Below, one piece after another: positions 53,222-61,838 of a stretch of 64,000 nucleotides of DNA. The position numbers were made by a program, and so were the translations under genes. Source of the stretch: Kordiimonas sp. SCSIO 12603. Its GTDB lineage: Bacteria > Pseudomonadota > Alphaproteobacteria > Sphingomonadales > Kordiimonadaceae. Under the pieces are notes generated by a model. The model worked only from the letters and a program-made list of their open reading frames with translations, ran no database searches and was not told where the DNA came from. Position 1 is the first letter of the stretch. Every line of letters begins with the position of its first letter. Where the stretch lies: NCBI RefSeq assembly GCF_024398035.1, contig NZ_CP073748.1, forward strand, positions 2,269,520 to 2,333,519, written 5' to 3'.

Positions 53222-54381
53222 TGGTCATTAAGAAACCCATATACTTGGATTATCAAGCAACAACGCCTGTTGATGAACGGGTAAAAGAAGCGATGCTGCC
53301 ATATCTTGGTGCAACGTTCGGAAATCCTCATTCAAGTACGCACAGATATGGTTGGGAAGCAGAAGCAGCGCTGGATATCGCGCGTGAAAATGTGGCGGCT
53401 GTTGTTGGAGCTAAAGATAAAGAAATTTTTTTCACGTCGGGTGCAACGGAAACCAATAATCTGGCGATTAAAGGTGTAATGGATGTTTGGGGGGAAAAAA
53501 GGCCTAAGCTTGTAACTGTTGCGACAGAACATAAGTGTGTTCTTGAAGCGGCTCTATATTGCGCTCAACGTGGTTATGAACTTGAAGTATTACCAGTTCA
53601 GCCAAACGGGTTGTTAGATCTCAATCGTGTAAATGAAGCGCTTGATGATAAAACGGCACTCATTTCCGTTATGGCAGTAAATAACGAGATTGGGGTTATC
53701 CAGCCGCTTAAAGAAATTGGTGAAATGGCTAAGGCTGTTGGTGCATTGTTTCATATGGATGCGGCTCAGGCATTTGGTAAGATTGCACTCGATGTTGATG
53801 ATCTTAATATCGATTTCATGAGTATTTCGGGCCACAAGATATATGGTCCAAAGGGAGTGGGTGCACTCTATAAACGAGATATCCGACAAACCTACCTGAC
53901 ACCACAGATGTCTGGTGGCGGTCAGGAAGGCGGCGTACGTTCTGGTACTCAGGCGCCGGCGCTTGTTGCGGGTTTAGGGAAAGCCGCGGAACTAGCTTCC
54001 ACTGATATGCAGCAGGAAGAAGGGCGATTGGCATCGATGATGCTGCGCTTTAAAACCAAGTTGTTCGGCGCTTTGCCTGGTTTGAGGTTGAACGGTGATT
54101 CTGAGCAGCGTTGGGCAGGGAATTTGAATATTTCTTTCACTGGAATTGATGGTGATCTTTTGATTTCAAGTATCCGAGAGTTAGCTGTTTCCAGTGGTGC
54201 GGCGTGTGCTTCTGCCATTGAAGGCCATTCCTATGTCTTGGAAGCGATAGGACTTAGTAAAGAAGAAGCCGGATCATCACTCCGTATCGGCGTGGGCCGA
54301 TTTTCCACTGACGAAGAACTAGATTATGCTGCTGATTATTTGATTGAAGCGGTTCATAAACTTGGGGGGATGAAGGCGTGA
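53221..54381 (+). CDS. iscS: Cysteine desulfurase (second copy, IscS-like)
   Basis: IscS-like PLP enzyme of 386 residues, clearly a paralogue of the preceding gene. It starts with Y-L-D-Y-Q-A-T-T-P and N-P-H-S-S-T-H and has the PLP lysine in S-G-H-K-I-Y-G-P-K. The reactive cysteine loop reads S-S-G-A-A-C-A-S-A, differing from the first copy. ATG at 53221 overlaps the first gene by one base; an in-frame start at 53182 lies inside that gene. The end overlaps the ferredoxin GTG by four bases, so all three genes are one coupled unit. IscU, IscA and HscAB are missing from this cluster. Confidence 0.9.
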   Translation: MVIKKPIYLDYQATTPVDERVKEAMLPYLGATFGNPHSSTHRYGWEAEAALDIARENVAAVVGAKDKEIFFTSGATETNNLAIKGVMDVWGEKRPKLVTVATEHKCVLEAALYCAQRGYELEVLPVQPNGLLDLNRVNEALDDKTALISVMAVNNEIGVIQPLKEIGEMAKAVGALFHMDAAQAFGKIALDVDDLNIDFMSISGHKIYGPKGVGALYKRDIRQTYLTPQMSGGGQEGGVRSGTQAPALVAGLGKAAELASTDMQQEEGRLASMMLRFKTKLFGALPGLRLNGDSEQRWAGNLNISFTGIDGDLLISSIRELAVSSGAACASAIEGHSYVLEAIGLSKEEAGSSLRIGVGRFSTDEELDYAADYLIEAVHKLGGMKA

Positions 54382-54716
54382 ATAAAGTAACTGTTACGTT
54401 TGTGAAGCCTGATGGAACTGAGGTTAACATTCAGACAGAACCCGGTGTTTCGCTTCTTCAACTAGCTCAGGAAGAAGGGCTGGATATTGAAGGCGCTTGC
54501 GAAGGGAATATGGCTTGTTCAACATGCCATATGATTGTTGCTGAAGAATTTTTTGATCGCTTGCCTGAAGCGAGCGAAGATGAAGAAGAGATGCTTGATT
54601 TAGCGTCAGGACTAACAGCGACGTCGCGCCTTGGATGCCAGGTGGATGTAACTGCTGATCTGGATGGACTTACACTTTATCTACCAGCTGAAAAGCGAAA
54701 TATGCTGGGTTTTTAG
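54378..54716 (+). CDS. fdx: [2Fe-2S] ferredoxin, adrenodoxin/ISC type
   Basis: Ferredoxin of 112 residues that gives electrons to iron-sulfur cluster assembly. Cysteine spacing C-E-G-N-M-A-C-S-T-C (C-x5-C-x2-C) and a later C in R-L-G-C-Q-V hold the cluster; an acidic patch S-E-D-E-E-E-M lies between. The GTG start at 54378 overlaps the second desulfurase stop (GTGA), so it is translationally coupled and most likely takes part in the same sulfur-transfer path. Confidence 0.92.
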   Translation: MNKVTVTFVKPDGTEVNIQTEPGVSLLQLAQEEGLDIEGACEGNMACSTCHMIVAEEFFDRLPEASEDEEEMLDLASGLTATSRLGCQVDVTADLDGLTLYLPAEKRNMLGF

Positions 54717-54815
54717 GGATTAAGTATCAGACACCTTTAAATTTTTGAAATTCTTTCCTATATTCTTATGAGGGTTGGGAAGCCCTTTGCGTTAAGCAAA
54801 TGCGAGGAAAGAAAA

Positions 54816-55061
54816 ATGGAAAATAGAAATATAATTTTCGGTGGCGCGATTGTCGTTGCTATCATTATTGCTGCGCTAACATCATCTGGTGGTGACAGCA
54901 GTGATGGTACCAGTGTGAAAGTTCGTTACTCTTCAGATAATAAAGGTTGGTATTCAAATTCCAATGTGCACTTTAAAGGTAAAGAAATTCAGTGCAATGA
55001 AGGACAAACAATCACAGTTACCCATGATGATGGTTCTGAAACCGTTATCACTTGCGATTAA
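54816..55061 (+). CDS. Small membrane-anchored hypothetical protein
   Basis: Protein of 81 residues: M-E-N-R-N, then a hydrophobic helix (about 6-22), then a polar domain with two cysteines (in I-Q-C-N-E and the final T-C-D) that could form a disulfide in the periplasm. ATG at 54816 is preceded by AGGAAAG. The stop directly abuts the convergent dnaB stop with no spare base. No family recognised. It lies 100 bases after the ferredoxin gene and could have its own promoter. Confidence 0.6.
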   Translation: MENRNIIFGGAIVVAIIIAALTSSGGDSSDGTSVKVRYSSDNKGWYSNSNVHFKGKEIQCNEGQTITVTHDDGSETVITCD

Positions 55062-56588
55062 TTATTCAAAACGATCAGGTAGATGATCATCTTCAACGAG
55101 GTCGCTAAAGCGAGTTGATGATTTATCGAAGGCCAAATGCACGGTCCCTACGGGGCCGTGACGCTGCTTACCAATAACAAGCTCTGCCTTGCCGTATAGC
55201 GCTTCCATTTCTGCTTGCCACGCTAGGTGTTTTTCCTGATCTGCCTGAGAAGGTTCATCTTTTTCTTTATAGTATTCCTCACGGAATACGAACATCACCA
55301 TATCCGCATCCTGCTCAATCGAACCAGATTCCCGAAGGTCAGAGAGCATCGGACGTTTGTTCTCGCGTTGCTCCACGGTACGGCTAAGCTGTGAAAGCGC
55401 GATTACAGGAACATGAAGTTCTTTTGCTAAGCCTTTGAGACCACGTGTAATTTCAGAAATTTCCTGCACACGGTTTTCACTGCCACCTTTATTACTACCC
55501 CGAAGTAGCTGTAGATAATCGACTACAATCAGCCCTAGATTATGTTGACGTTTCAGGCGGCGTGAACGTGTACGCAAACCAGCAATGGTAAGAGCAGGGG
55601 TATCGTCAATAAAGAGTGGTAGATCTTCCAAGATCATAGCGGCGCGTGCAATTGCTTCAAACTGACCTTCATCAAGATTACCCTGACGCATTTGGTGAGA
55701 CTGGATAGGGTCTGGTCCGTCATAGTGACGGTTAGATACGTCCGATAGAATACGTGCGGCAAGCTGATCGGCTGACATCTCCAAGCTGTAGAAACACACT
55801 ACGGCGCCTTTTGATTTATCTTCATTCCCTGCTTCTTTATCCTGCATATAGCGCTCAGCTGCGTTATAGGCGATATTCGTTGCAAGCGATGTTTTACCCA
55901 TCGCAGGGCGACCAGCAAGAATCACAAGGTCAGAATTGTGAAGACCGCCGATTTTGTCGTTAAGTTGGGTAAGACCCGTTGTTACACCAGATAGGCTATC
56001 CGGATCTTTGTAGGCGCTTTCAATATTTTCTACAGCAACGCGCACAGCTTTTGAGAACGACTGAGCACCCGTTTCCGCCTGGCCCATTTCTGCAAGATCA
56101 AACAGCTGTTTTTCAGCGTCTGAAATCTGCTCTGCGGCTTCAGCGTCAACGGGTGCATCGTACGCATCGTTTACCATCCGCTCCCCGATCTGAATAAGCG
56201 CGCGGCGCATTGCCAAATCATAGATGGTACGACCGTAATCTTCAGCATTAATGATGGTTGCTGCAGATGCTGCGAGGCGCACCAAATACTGGGCACCGCC
56301 TACATCAGTAAGCGCTTCATCATTATCAAAATAGGGTTTTAGCTTAACAGGGTCAGCAATCTGGTTTTTATCCATCAACTTAAGAACGGATTCGTAAATG
56401 CGCGCATGAACAGGTTCAAAGAAGTGTTCAGGTTCGAGAAAGCCTTGTACTTTTTGCGCAGCTTCGTTGTTTACGAGAATTGAACCAAGAAGTGCTTGTT
56501 CTGCTTCAAGGTTATGAGGCGCCTGACGGTAATTAAGCTCATCATTGTGCTCTGTATCGTTTGCTACATCGCCAATTAGTGCTTCCAT
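55062..56588 (-). CDS. dnaB: Replicative DNA helicase DnaB
   Basis: Ring helicase that unwinds DNA at the replication fork. The 508-residue protein has the N-terminal primase-binding domain (about 20-125), a helical linker and the RecA-like motor. Walker A is G-R-P-A-M-G-K-T-S near 223-231; Walker B is L-I-V-V-D-Y-L-Q-L-L further on; and H-V-P-V-I-A-L-S-Q-L-S-R follows. It is the last gene of the rpsF-rpsR-rplI-dnaB row, separated from rplI by 200 bases that hold DnaA-box-like sites. Its stop abuts the small protein gene. Confidence 0.96.
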   Translation of the reverse strand: MEALIGDVANDTEHNDELNYRQAPHNLEAEQALLGSILVNNEAAQKVQGFLEPEHFFEPVHARIYESVLKLMDKNQIADPVKLKPYFDNDEALTDVGGAQYLVRLAASAATIINAEDYGRTIYDLAMRRALIQIGERMVNDAYDAPVDAEAAEQISDAEKQLFDLAEMGQAETGAQSFSKAVRVAVENIESAYKDPDSLSGVTTGLTQLNDKIGGLHNSDLVILAGRPAMGKTSLATNIAYNAAERYMQDKEAGNEDKSKGAVVCFYSLEMSADQLAARILSDVSNRHYDGPDPIQSHQMRQGNLDEGQFEAIARAAMILEDLPLFIDDTPALTIAGLRTRSRRLKRQHNLGLIVVDYLQLLRGSNKGGSENRVQEISEITRGLKGLAKELHVPVIALSQLSRTVEQRENKRPMLSDLRESGSIEQDADMVMFVFREEYYKEKDEPSQADQEKHLAWQAEMEALYGKAELVIGKQRHGPVGTVHLAFDKSSTRFSDLVEDDHLPDRFE

Positions 56589-56686
56589 CGGGCTTACCTT
56601 CCAACGTTGAGGGTCTCAAACAGGCGTGCCAACATAATTGGATTGCTGATCAGCGCAACTCTTTTGTGCACTTTTTGCATGTTGTT

Positions 56687-56716
56687 TTTTCCACAGGTGG
56701 ATAACTGTGGGGATAA
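56687..56716. promoter_or_regulatory. Cluster of three DnaA-box-like 9-mers upstream of dnaB
   Basis: TTTTCCACA (56687-56695, plus) fits the relaxed DnaA consensus TTWTNCACA. TTATCCACC (56704-56696, minus) and TTATCCCCA (56716-56708, minus) each differ from TTATCCACA at one base. The three lie within 30 bases, about 100-130 bases before the dnaB start. A TTGCGC-16-TATGTT promoter may lie between them and dnaB. Confidence 0.5.
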
Positions 56717-56743
56717 GTTACGTTCTGGACGCATATAAAAGAA

Positions 56744-56766
56744 AAGGCGACCAAAAGGCCGCCTTC
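56744..56766 (-). terminator. Hairpin after rplI
   Basis: AAGGCG-G-CC-TTTT-GG-T-CGCCTT on the minus strand (one mismatch), with a broken T-rich tail, 25 bases after the rplI stop. Probably a partial terminator between rplI and dnaB. Confidence 0.6.
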
Positions 56767-56790
56767 TCATAATAGATATAATAAGAAGAA

Positions 56791-57393
56791 TTACTCTTCG
56801 GTAGCTTCTTCTTCTGCAGCTTCTTCAGCTGTTTCTTCAGAAACTTCAGTTTCTTCTTCAGCAGCGAATTCAGCTTCAGCGTCGAAATCTTCTTCTTCAG
56901 TGTTTGAAGTAACAGCTGCACCTGTTTCGAACTGCATCTCAGCTTCTTCAGCAGAGCGTGCAATGTTCACAACAACAGTTACAGATACTTCAGGGTGAAG
57001 TGAAAGAACAACGTCGTGTAGACCAAGAGTTTTAATCGCGCGATCAAGAACAACTTGGTTACGGGAAACCTTAACACCTGCTTCAGCAACAGCTTCAGCG
57101 ATATCACGTGAAGATACAGAACCGTATAGCTGACCACTTTCACCAGCAGAGCGGATCATGATAACTTTAAGATCAGCGATCTTAGCAGCTACTGCTTCAG
57201 CTTCAGTTTTGCGCTCTAGGTTTTCAGCTTCTAGGCGTGCACGGTCTGCTTCGAATGCAGCTTTGTTAGCTTCTGTTGCACGAAGAGCTTTCTTCTGTGG
57301 CAACAGGAAGTTACGAGCAAAGCCGTCTTTTACGCTTACAACATCGCCCATCTGGCCGAGTTTCGCAACGCGTTCTAGTAGGATAACTTCCAT
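56791..57393 (-). CDS. rplI: 50S ribosomal protein L9 with acidic C-terminal tail
   Basis: L9 binds 23S rRNA and spans two lobes joined by a helix. The N-domain reads [18 protein letters not shown], then F-A-R-N-F-L-L-P. The usual protein is about 150 residues; this one is 200 because the last about 45 residues are an acidic Glu/Ala-rich tail ([10 protein letters not shown]). Such tails occur in alphaproteobacterial L9. It follows rpsR by 24 bases. AAAGGAGTCC precedes the start on the minus strand. Confidence 0.95.
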   Translation of the reverse strand: MEVILLERVAKLGQMGDVVSVKDGFARNFLLPQKKALRATEANKAAFEADRARLEAENLERKTEAEAVAAKIADLKVIMIRSAGESGQLYGSVSSRDIAEAVAEAGVKVSRNQVVLDRAIKTLGLHDVVLSLHPEVSVTVVVNIARSAEEAEMQFETGAAVTSNTEEEDFDAEAEFAAEEETEVSEETAEEAAEEEATEE

Positions 57394-57417
57394 TTTAGGA
57401 CTCCTTTGCGTGAGCGA

Positions 57418-57648
57418 TTATTGAACGATGAAAGGCAACAGAGCGATGTTACGTGCGCGCTTGATCGCTTTCGCTAGCTCACGTTGTTTCTTTGCAGATA
57501 CAGCAGTGATACGGCTAGGAACGATTTTACCACGCTCAGAAACATACTTCTGAAGCAGCTTTACGTCTTTGTAATCAATTTTTGGTGCATTTTCGCCAGA
57601 AAACGGGCAAGTTTTACGACGACGGAAGAATGGACGACGAGCAGCCAT
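57418..57648 (-). CDS. rpsR: 30S ribosomal protein S18
   Basis: Binds S6 on the platform of the small subunit. At 76 residues it has the normal length. Seen are [14 protein letters not shown] near the start and [12 protein letters not shown] with S-R-I-T further on. The start overlaps the rpsF stop by one base (TAATG), giving coupled translation that keeps the S6:S18 pair balanced. Confidence 0.97.
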   Translation of the reverse strand: MAARRPFFRRRKTCPFSGENAPKIDYKDVKLLQKYVSERGKIVPSRITAVSAKKQRELAKAIKRARNIALLPFIVQ

Positions 57649-58031
57649 TAGTTAGACTCCCTTTTTGGACCACGGCCTTCACCACGTGGGCGACGGTTGT
57701 CTTTGTCTGCTTTAGAGCGAAGAACGATCGATTGACCTTCCTCAAGCTCTTCAACGCGAATTGTCATGAAACGCATTACATCTTCGTGTAGGCGCGCCTG
57801 ACGCTCCATCTCAGCTACAGCTGCGTGTGGTGCGTCGATGTTCAAAAGAACATAGTGACCTTTGCGATTCTTTTTGATTTTGTAGGCTAGGTTCTTAAGA
57901 CCCCAGTACTCGCTCTTAGCGATTTTGCCTTCGTTCTCTTCGATAATCTTAGAGAAGTCAGCAGTAATGCTTTCCACTTGCGACGCGCTAATGTCTTGGC
58001 GTGCAATGAAAACATGCTCGTATAAAGCCAT
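57648..58031 (-). CDS. rpsF: 30S ribosomal protein S6
   Basis: Forms a heterodimer with S18 on the small subunit. The 127-residue protein has [10 protein letters not shown] near the start, [13 protein letters not shown] near 43-55 and ends in a basic tail. It is first in the rpsF-rpsR-rplI-dnaB row, with AGGAGT before the ATG. A promoter and a leader of about 110 bases precede it. Confidence 0.97.
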   Translation of the reverse strand: MALYEHVFIARQDISASQVESITADFSKIIEENEGKIAKSEYWGLKNLAYKIKKNRKGHYVLLNIDAPHAAVAEMERQARLHEDVMRFMTIRVEELEEGQSIVLRSKADKDNRRPRGEGRGPKRESN

Positions 58032-58177
58032 GTTTAACTCCTATGTGCTGATCGCTCTCCCACCACCATGGTAAAGGAGCCTCCAGCTCGCTTCAAAAAT
58101 CTGTATTCTCTGGTACCTTATGAACTAGGTCCGTGAATAAGACGCGCCTCTATAACGCTGCTGTGGCGGAAAAGCAA
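58032..58177 (-). promoter_or_regulatory. rpsF promoter and leader
   Basis: On the minus strand TTGCTT (58177-58172) and TATAGA (58154-58149) are 17 bases apart. The leader from about 58142 to the rpsF ATG is structured, with GGAG-GCTCC and the palindrome ACCATGGT followed by GGTGGGAGAGC near 58045-58085. S6:S18 commonly repress their own mRNA through such leaders; whether the known motif is present needs a covariance search. Confidence 0.6.
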
Positions 58178-58279
58178 GTGAAAGCTAGCTATGCATAAAT
58201 ATTTTACGTTAAATGCTTGCCTTTACCTTACGGCCTATGCCAAACCGCCATTTAAAGTTTGAGGCTTTTGGAGGACAAA

Positions 58280-59218
58280 ATGACCCGAGCACTCGTATTT
58301 CCTGGTCAAGGAAGTCAGTTTGTAGGCATGGGAAAATCCCTTGCTGAGGCTTATGAGCCTGCACGTTTGGTATTTGAAGAAGTAAATGATGCGCTTTCGC
58401 AAGATCTATCAAAGATCATGTGGGAAGGCCCAGAAGACGAATTACGTCTTACAGAAAACACTCAACCAGCGTTGATGGCTGTTTCTATGGCCGTTATTCG
58501 CACATTGGAAGATGGCGGCGTGAAAGTGGCTGAAGTTGCAAGCCACGTTGCAGGCCATTCTCTTGGAGAATATTCGGCGCTAGCAGCAGCTGGTGCATTC
58601 TCAATTGCTGATACGGCGCGTCTATTAAAGCTTCGTGGTCAAGCAATGCAGCGTGCGGTACCTGTAGGCGAGGGCGCTATGGCTGCTATTCTTGGTCTTT
58701 CAATGGAAGACGTAAACGCTGTTGTAGAGGCTGCGAGCCAAGGTGAGGTTGTTGTATCGGCAAATGATAATGCTGATGGACAAGTTGTCGTATCAGGCCA
58801 TAAATCTGCTGTTGAACGCGCAATTGAGCTTGCAAAGGAAAAAGGCGCAAAGCGTGGTATGCTTCTTCCTGTATCAGCGCCATTCCATTGCCCCCTTATG
58901 AAACCAGCAGCTGATGAAATGAAAGCTGCGCTTGCTGAAGTAACCATTCAACGTCCATGCGTTCCGGTGATTGCTAACGTATTGGCCGCTCCAGTGAGCG
59001 AACCTGAGGGAATCGCTAATCTTCTTGTTGAGCAGGTTACCGGTTCTGTTCGTTGGCGTGAGAGCGTTGCCTCAATGTCGTCACTTGGTATCGACACGAT
59101 GGTTGAAATTGGTGCAGGAAAAGTTCTGTCGGGGCTAGCGCGCCGTATTGATCGTTCGCTGTCTACTGCTAATATTCAGGAACCAGCAGATATTGAAGCG
59201 TTTACAAGCGCTCTTTAG
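58280..59218 (+). CDS. fabD: Malonyl-CoA-ACP transacylase
   Basis: Moves malonyl from CoA to acyl carrier protein, the entry to fatty-acid elongation. The protein has 312 residues. The catalytic serine is in V-A-G-H-S-L-G-E-Y-S, with F-P-G-Q-G-S-Q-F-V-G at the start and A-P-F-H-C-P-L-M with the partner histidine. ATG at 58280 has GGAGG at 58270-58274. It leads the fabD-fabG-acpP-fabF row and is divergent from rpsF. Confidence 0.96.
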   Translation: MTRALVFPGQGSQFVGMGKSLAEAYEPARLVFEEVNDALSQDLSKIMWEGPEDELRLTENTQPALMAVSMAVIRTLEDGGVKVAEVASHVAGHSLGEYSALAAAGAFSIADTARLLKLRGQAMQRAVPVGEGAMAAILGLSMEDVNAVVEAASQGEVVVSANDNADGQVVVSGHKSAVERAIELAKEKGAKRGMLLPVSAPFHCPLMKPAADEMKAALAEVTIQRPCVPVIANVLAAPVSEPEGIANLLVEQVTGSVRWRESVASMSSLGIDTMVEIGAGKVLSGLARRIDRSLSTANIQEPADIEAFTSAL

Positions 59219-59234
59219 ACTATAGGGAATATTC

Positions 59235-59972
59235 ATGTTTGATTTAACGGGTAAAAAAGCACTGGTAACTGGCGCAACAGGCGGTATTGGTGCCTCGATT
59301 GCTAAAATGCTTCACGCTGCTGGCGCTGAAGTTGTAGTTTCCGGTACTCGTGCCGAAAAACTTCAGAATCTGGCAAACGAGCTTGGTGAGCGTGTTCATG
59401 TAATCGCAGCAAACCTTTCAGACCGAGAGAGCGTTGACCAGTTGGCAAAAGATGCAGCTGCTGCAATGGGGGGCGTCGACATTCTTGTAAATAATGCAGG
59501 TATCACAAAAGATAACCTCGCGATGCGTATGAAGGATGAAGATTGGGATTCTGTAATGCAGGTGAATCTCGAAAGTTCATTCCGCCTTATGAAGGGCGTG
59601 ATGCGCGGCATGATGAAATCTCGCTGGGGCCGTATGGTTAACATTACTTCTGTAGTTGGTGTTACAGGTAATCCAGGGCAGGCGAACTATTGTGCGTCAA
59701 AAGCTGGTATGATTGGCCTTTCCAAATCTATGGCGCAGGAAGTTGCCTCTCGCGGCATTACTGTGAACTGTGTAGCTCCAGGGTTTATTGCTACGCCAAT
59801 GACTGATGTGCTGACAGACGAGCAAAAAGGTGCCATTACAGCTGGAATTCCATCAGGTGAACTGGGCACACCAGAAGATATTGCATCTGCGGTCTTGTAT
59901 CTTGCAAGTAATGAGGCCAAATATGTGAACGGTCAAACTCTCCATGTAAATGGCGGTTTGGCAATGATTTAA
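59235..59972 (+). CDS. fabG: 3-oxoacyl-ACP reductase
   Basis: NADPH-dependent reductase of the fatty-acid cycle, 245 residues. The Rossmann loop is T-G-A-T-G-G-I-G near 12-19. N-N-A-G-I-T and the catalytic Y-C-A-S-K with a serine earlier in N-I-T-S-V are present. It follows fabD by 16 bases. The C-terminus has the usual L-H-V-N-G-G-L-A-M. Confidence 0.96.
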   Translation: MFDLTGKKALVTGATGGIGASIAKMLHAAGAEVVVSGTRAEKLQNLANELGERVHVIAANLSDRESVDQLAKDAAAAMGGVDILVNNAGITKDNLAMRMKDEDWDSVMQVNLESSFRLMKGVMRGMMKSRWGRMVNITSVVGVTGNPGQANYCASKAGMIGLSKSMAQEVASRGITVNCVAPGFIATPMTDVLTDEQKGAITAGIPSGELGTPEDIASAVLYLASNEAKYVNGQTLHVNGGLAMI

Positions 59973-60003
59973 CCGTGGTTTGCAATTTTGCAGACCATAT
60001 TTT

Positions 60004-60126
60004 CGTAACATAGGCTTCTCAAACAGTTGAAACTATGTTACGAGCACCCCGATGCACATGGTTTTATATATTTTTTAATGAATGACTATGTGATATGTGG
60101 GGTTTTACTCAAGGGTTAATAACCCC
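60004..60126 (+). promoter_or_regulatory. Structured region between fabG and acpP
   Basis: CGTAACATAG (60004-60013) and CTATGTTACG (60033-60042) form a perfect ten-pair stem. Downstream GGGGTT (60099-60104) can pair with AACCCC (60121-60126), or GGGTT (60113-60117) can pair with AACCC nearby, so two folds compete close to the acpP start. The first stem may end or pause fabDG transcripts. No clear promoter boxes were found. Confidence 0.45.
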
Positions 60127-60159
60127 TATTAATCAGTGTTAAGAACGAGGAAAAGAGCA

Positions 60160-60393
60160 ATGAGCGATATTGCCGATAAGGTGAAAAAAATTGTAGTCGA
60201 GCACCTAGGTGTAGAAGACGATAAAGTAACCGACACTGCTAGTTTTATTGATGACCTTGGCGCAGATAGCCTGGACACTGTTGAGCTGGTGATGGCGTTC
60301 GAAGAAGAGTTTGGTATCGAGATTCCAGACGATGCAGCTGAAAAAATTCAGACTGTAAAAGACGCTATCGAGTTTATTAGCGCGAATTCCTAA
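60160..60393 (+). CDS. acpP: Acyl carrier protein
   Basis: Carries growing acyl chains on a phosphopantetheine arm. The acidic protein has 77 residues. The modified serine is in [10 protein letters not shown]. It starts [13 protein letters not shown] at 60160 has GAGGAAAA upstream. It is framed by hairpins: a structured leader and a strong terminator that would allow more acpP than fabF mRNA. Confidence 0.97.
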   Translation: MSDIADKVKKIVVEHLGVEDDKVTDTASFIDDLGADSLDTVELVMAFEEEFGIEIPDDAAEKIQTVKDAIEFISANS

Positions 60394-60414
60394 GCTGGGA
60401 CTGGATTTCAGCAC

Positions 60415-60457
60415 GGGCAACAGCTTGGCCAGTTTAGGTTAGGCTGTTGCCCTTTTT
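60415..60457 (+). terminator. Terminator between acpP and fabF
   Basis: GGGCAACAGC (60415-60424) and GCTGTTGCCC (60443-60452) form ten pairs with an 18-base loop, followed by TTTTT. It would give partial termination after acpP. Confidence 0.85.
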
Positions 60458-60504
60458 ACTTTTCTGTCAGTTTACGGGCTGAATGATAGAATAAGGATCG
60501 CTCC

Positions 60505-61776
60505 ATGAGACGAGTTGTTGTAACCGGATTGGGTATGGTGTCACCGCTGGCAAGCAGTGTTGACGGAACTTGGAAACGGTTGATTGAAGGTCAATCAGGC
60601 GCGGGCAATATTAGTTTGTTCGACGCAACTGATTATCCTTGTAAAGTTGCCTGCGAAGTAACGCTGGGTGACGGTTCAAACGATACATTTAATCCTGATG
60701 ATTGGATGTCTCCAAAAGATCAGAAGCGCGTTGATAACTTTATTGTATTCGGCATGGCGGCCGCGATACAGGCTGTCCGGGATGCTGGATGGGAAGAGCC
60801 AGGCGAAGAAGAGTGCCTTCGTACAGGTGTGATGATTGGTGCTGGTATTGGCGGCCTTAAATGGATTTCGGATACATCTCTTGTTCTGAAAGAAAAAGGT
60901 ATCCGCCGTGTAAGTCCTCACTTTATTGCTGGCTCTATTATTAACCTTGCGTCCGGTAACGTATCTATTAAGTACGGTTTCAAAGGACCAAACCATGCAG
61001 CTGTAACAGCTTGTTCTACTGGTGCTCACTCTATTGGTGATGCTGCACGTCTCATCGCACTTGATGATGCAGATGTGATGGTTGCAGGTGGTGCAGAAGC
61101 ATCAATTTGTGAAATTGGGATGGCCGGCTTCAGCCAGGCACGTGCGCTTTCTAAGAAATATAACGATACACCAGCTGCTGCGTCTCGTCCGTGGGATGAA
61201 GGCCGTGACGGTTTCGTTATGGGTGAAGGTTCAGGTGTCGTTGTTCTTGAAGAGCTTGAGCATGCTAAAGCACGTGGCGCGAAGATTTACGCTGAAGTTG
61301 TTGGTTACGGTATGTCGGGTGATGGCTATCACGTAACTGCACCAGCACCGGATGGTAACGGTGGTTTCCGTTCCATGCAGGCTGCTATGAAGCGCGCTGG
61401 CTTTGGTGTTGAAGAGCTTGGTTACATAAATGCACACGGCACATCCACGCCACTTGGTGATGAGATTGAATTTGGTGCAGTGAAGCGTCTGCTTGGTGAG
61501 CATGCTGGCAATATTGCTATGTCTTCAACAAAATCTTCTATCGGCCACCTCCTTGGTGCAGCTGGTGCTGTTGAAGCTATTTTCTGTATCAAAGCGATCA
61601 ATGAAAATATTGTGCCACCAACCTTGAATTTGGATAACCCTTCAGAAAGCTGTACTGGTATTGACCTTGTGGCTCATGAAGCACAAGAGCGCGACGTAAA
61701 AGCTGCGCTTTCCAATTCCTTTGGTTTCGGCGGTACTAACGCTTCTCTCGTGATGCGTGAATACAACGGCGATTAA
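60505..61776 (+). CDS. fabF: 3-oxoacyl-ACP synthase II
   Basis: Condensing enzyme that elongates acyl-ACP with malonyl-ACP. The 423-residue protein has the catalytic cysteine in T-A-C-S-T-G-A-H-S and histidines in H-G-T-S-T-P-L-G-D and S-S-I-G-H-L-L-G-A-A-G. The late N-S-F-G-F-G-G-T-N-A is also conserved. It follows acpP by 111 bases, which include a terminator. ATAAGGATCG precedes the ATG. Confidence 0.97.
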   Translation: MRRVVVTGLGMVSPLASSVDGTWKRLIEGQSGAGNISLFDATDYPCKVACEVTLGDGSNDTFNPDDWMSPKDQKRVDNFIVFGMAAAIQAVRDAGWEEPGEEECLRTGVMIGAGIGGLKWISDTSLVLKEKGIRRVSPHFIAGSIINLASGNVSIKYGFKGPNHAAVTACSTGAHSIGDAARLIALDDADVMVAGGAEASICEIGMAGFSQARALSKKYNDTPAAASRPWDEGRDGFVMGEGSGVVVLEELEHAKARGAKIYAEVVGYGMSGDGYHVTAPAPDGNGGFRSMQAAMKRAGFGVEELGYINAHGTSTPLGDEIEFGAVKRLLGEHAGNIAMSSTKSSIGHLLGAAGAVEAIFCIKAINENIVPPTLNLDNPSESCTGIDLVAHEAQERDVKAALSNSFGFGGTNASLVMREYNGD

Positions 61777-61838
61777 TTAATCGTCTAAAAATTTAAAGAT
61801 CGGTTTAGGGACTGTCTTTTACCTGATAAGGTAACAGT

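Noticed and set aside
56687-56716. Chromosome replication origin
   Set aside because: Only three boxes, no AT-rich unwinding region and no origin-linked genes such as dnaA, dnaN or parAB around.
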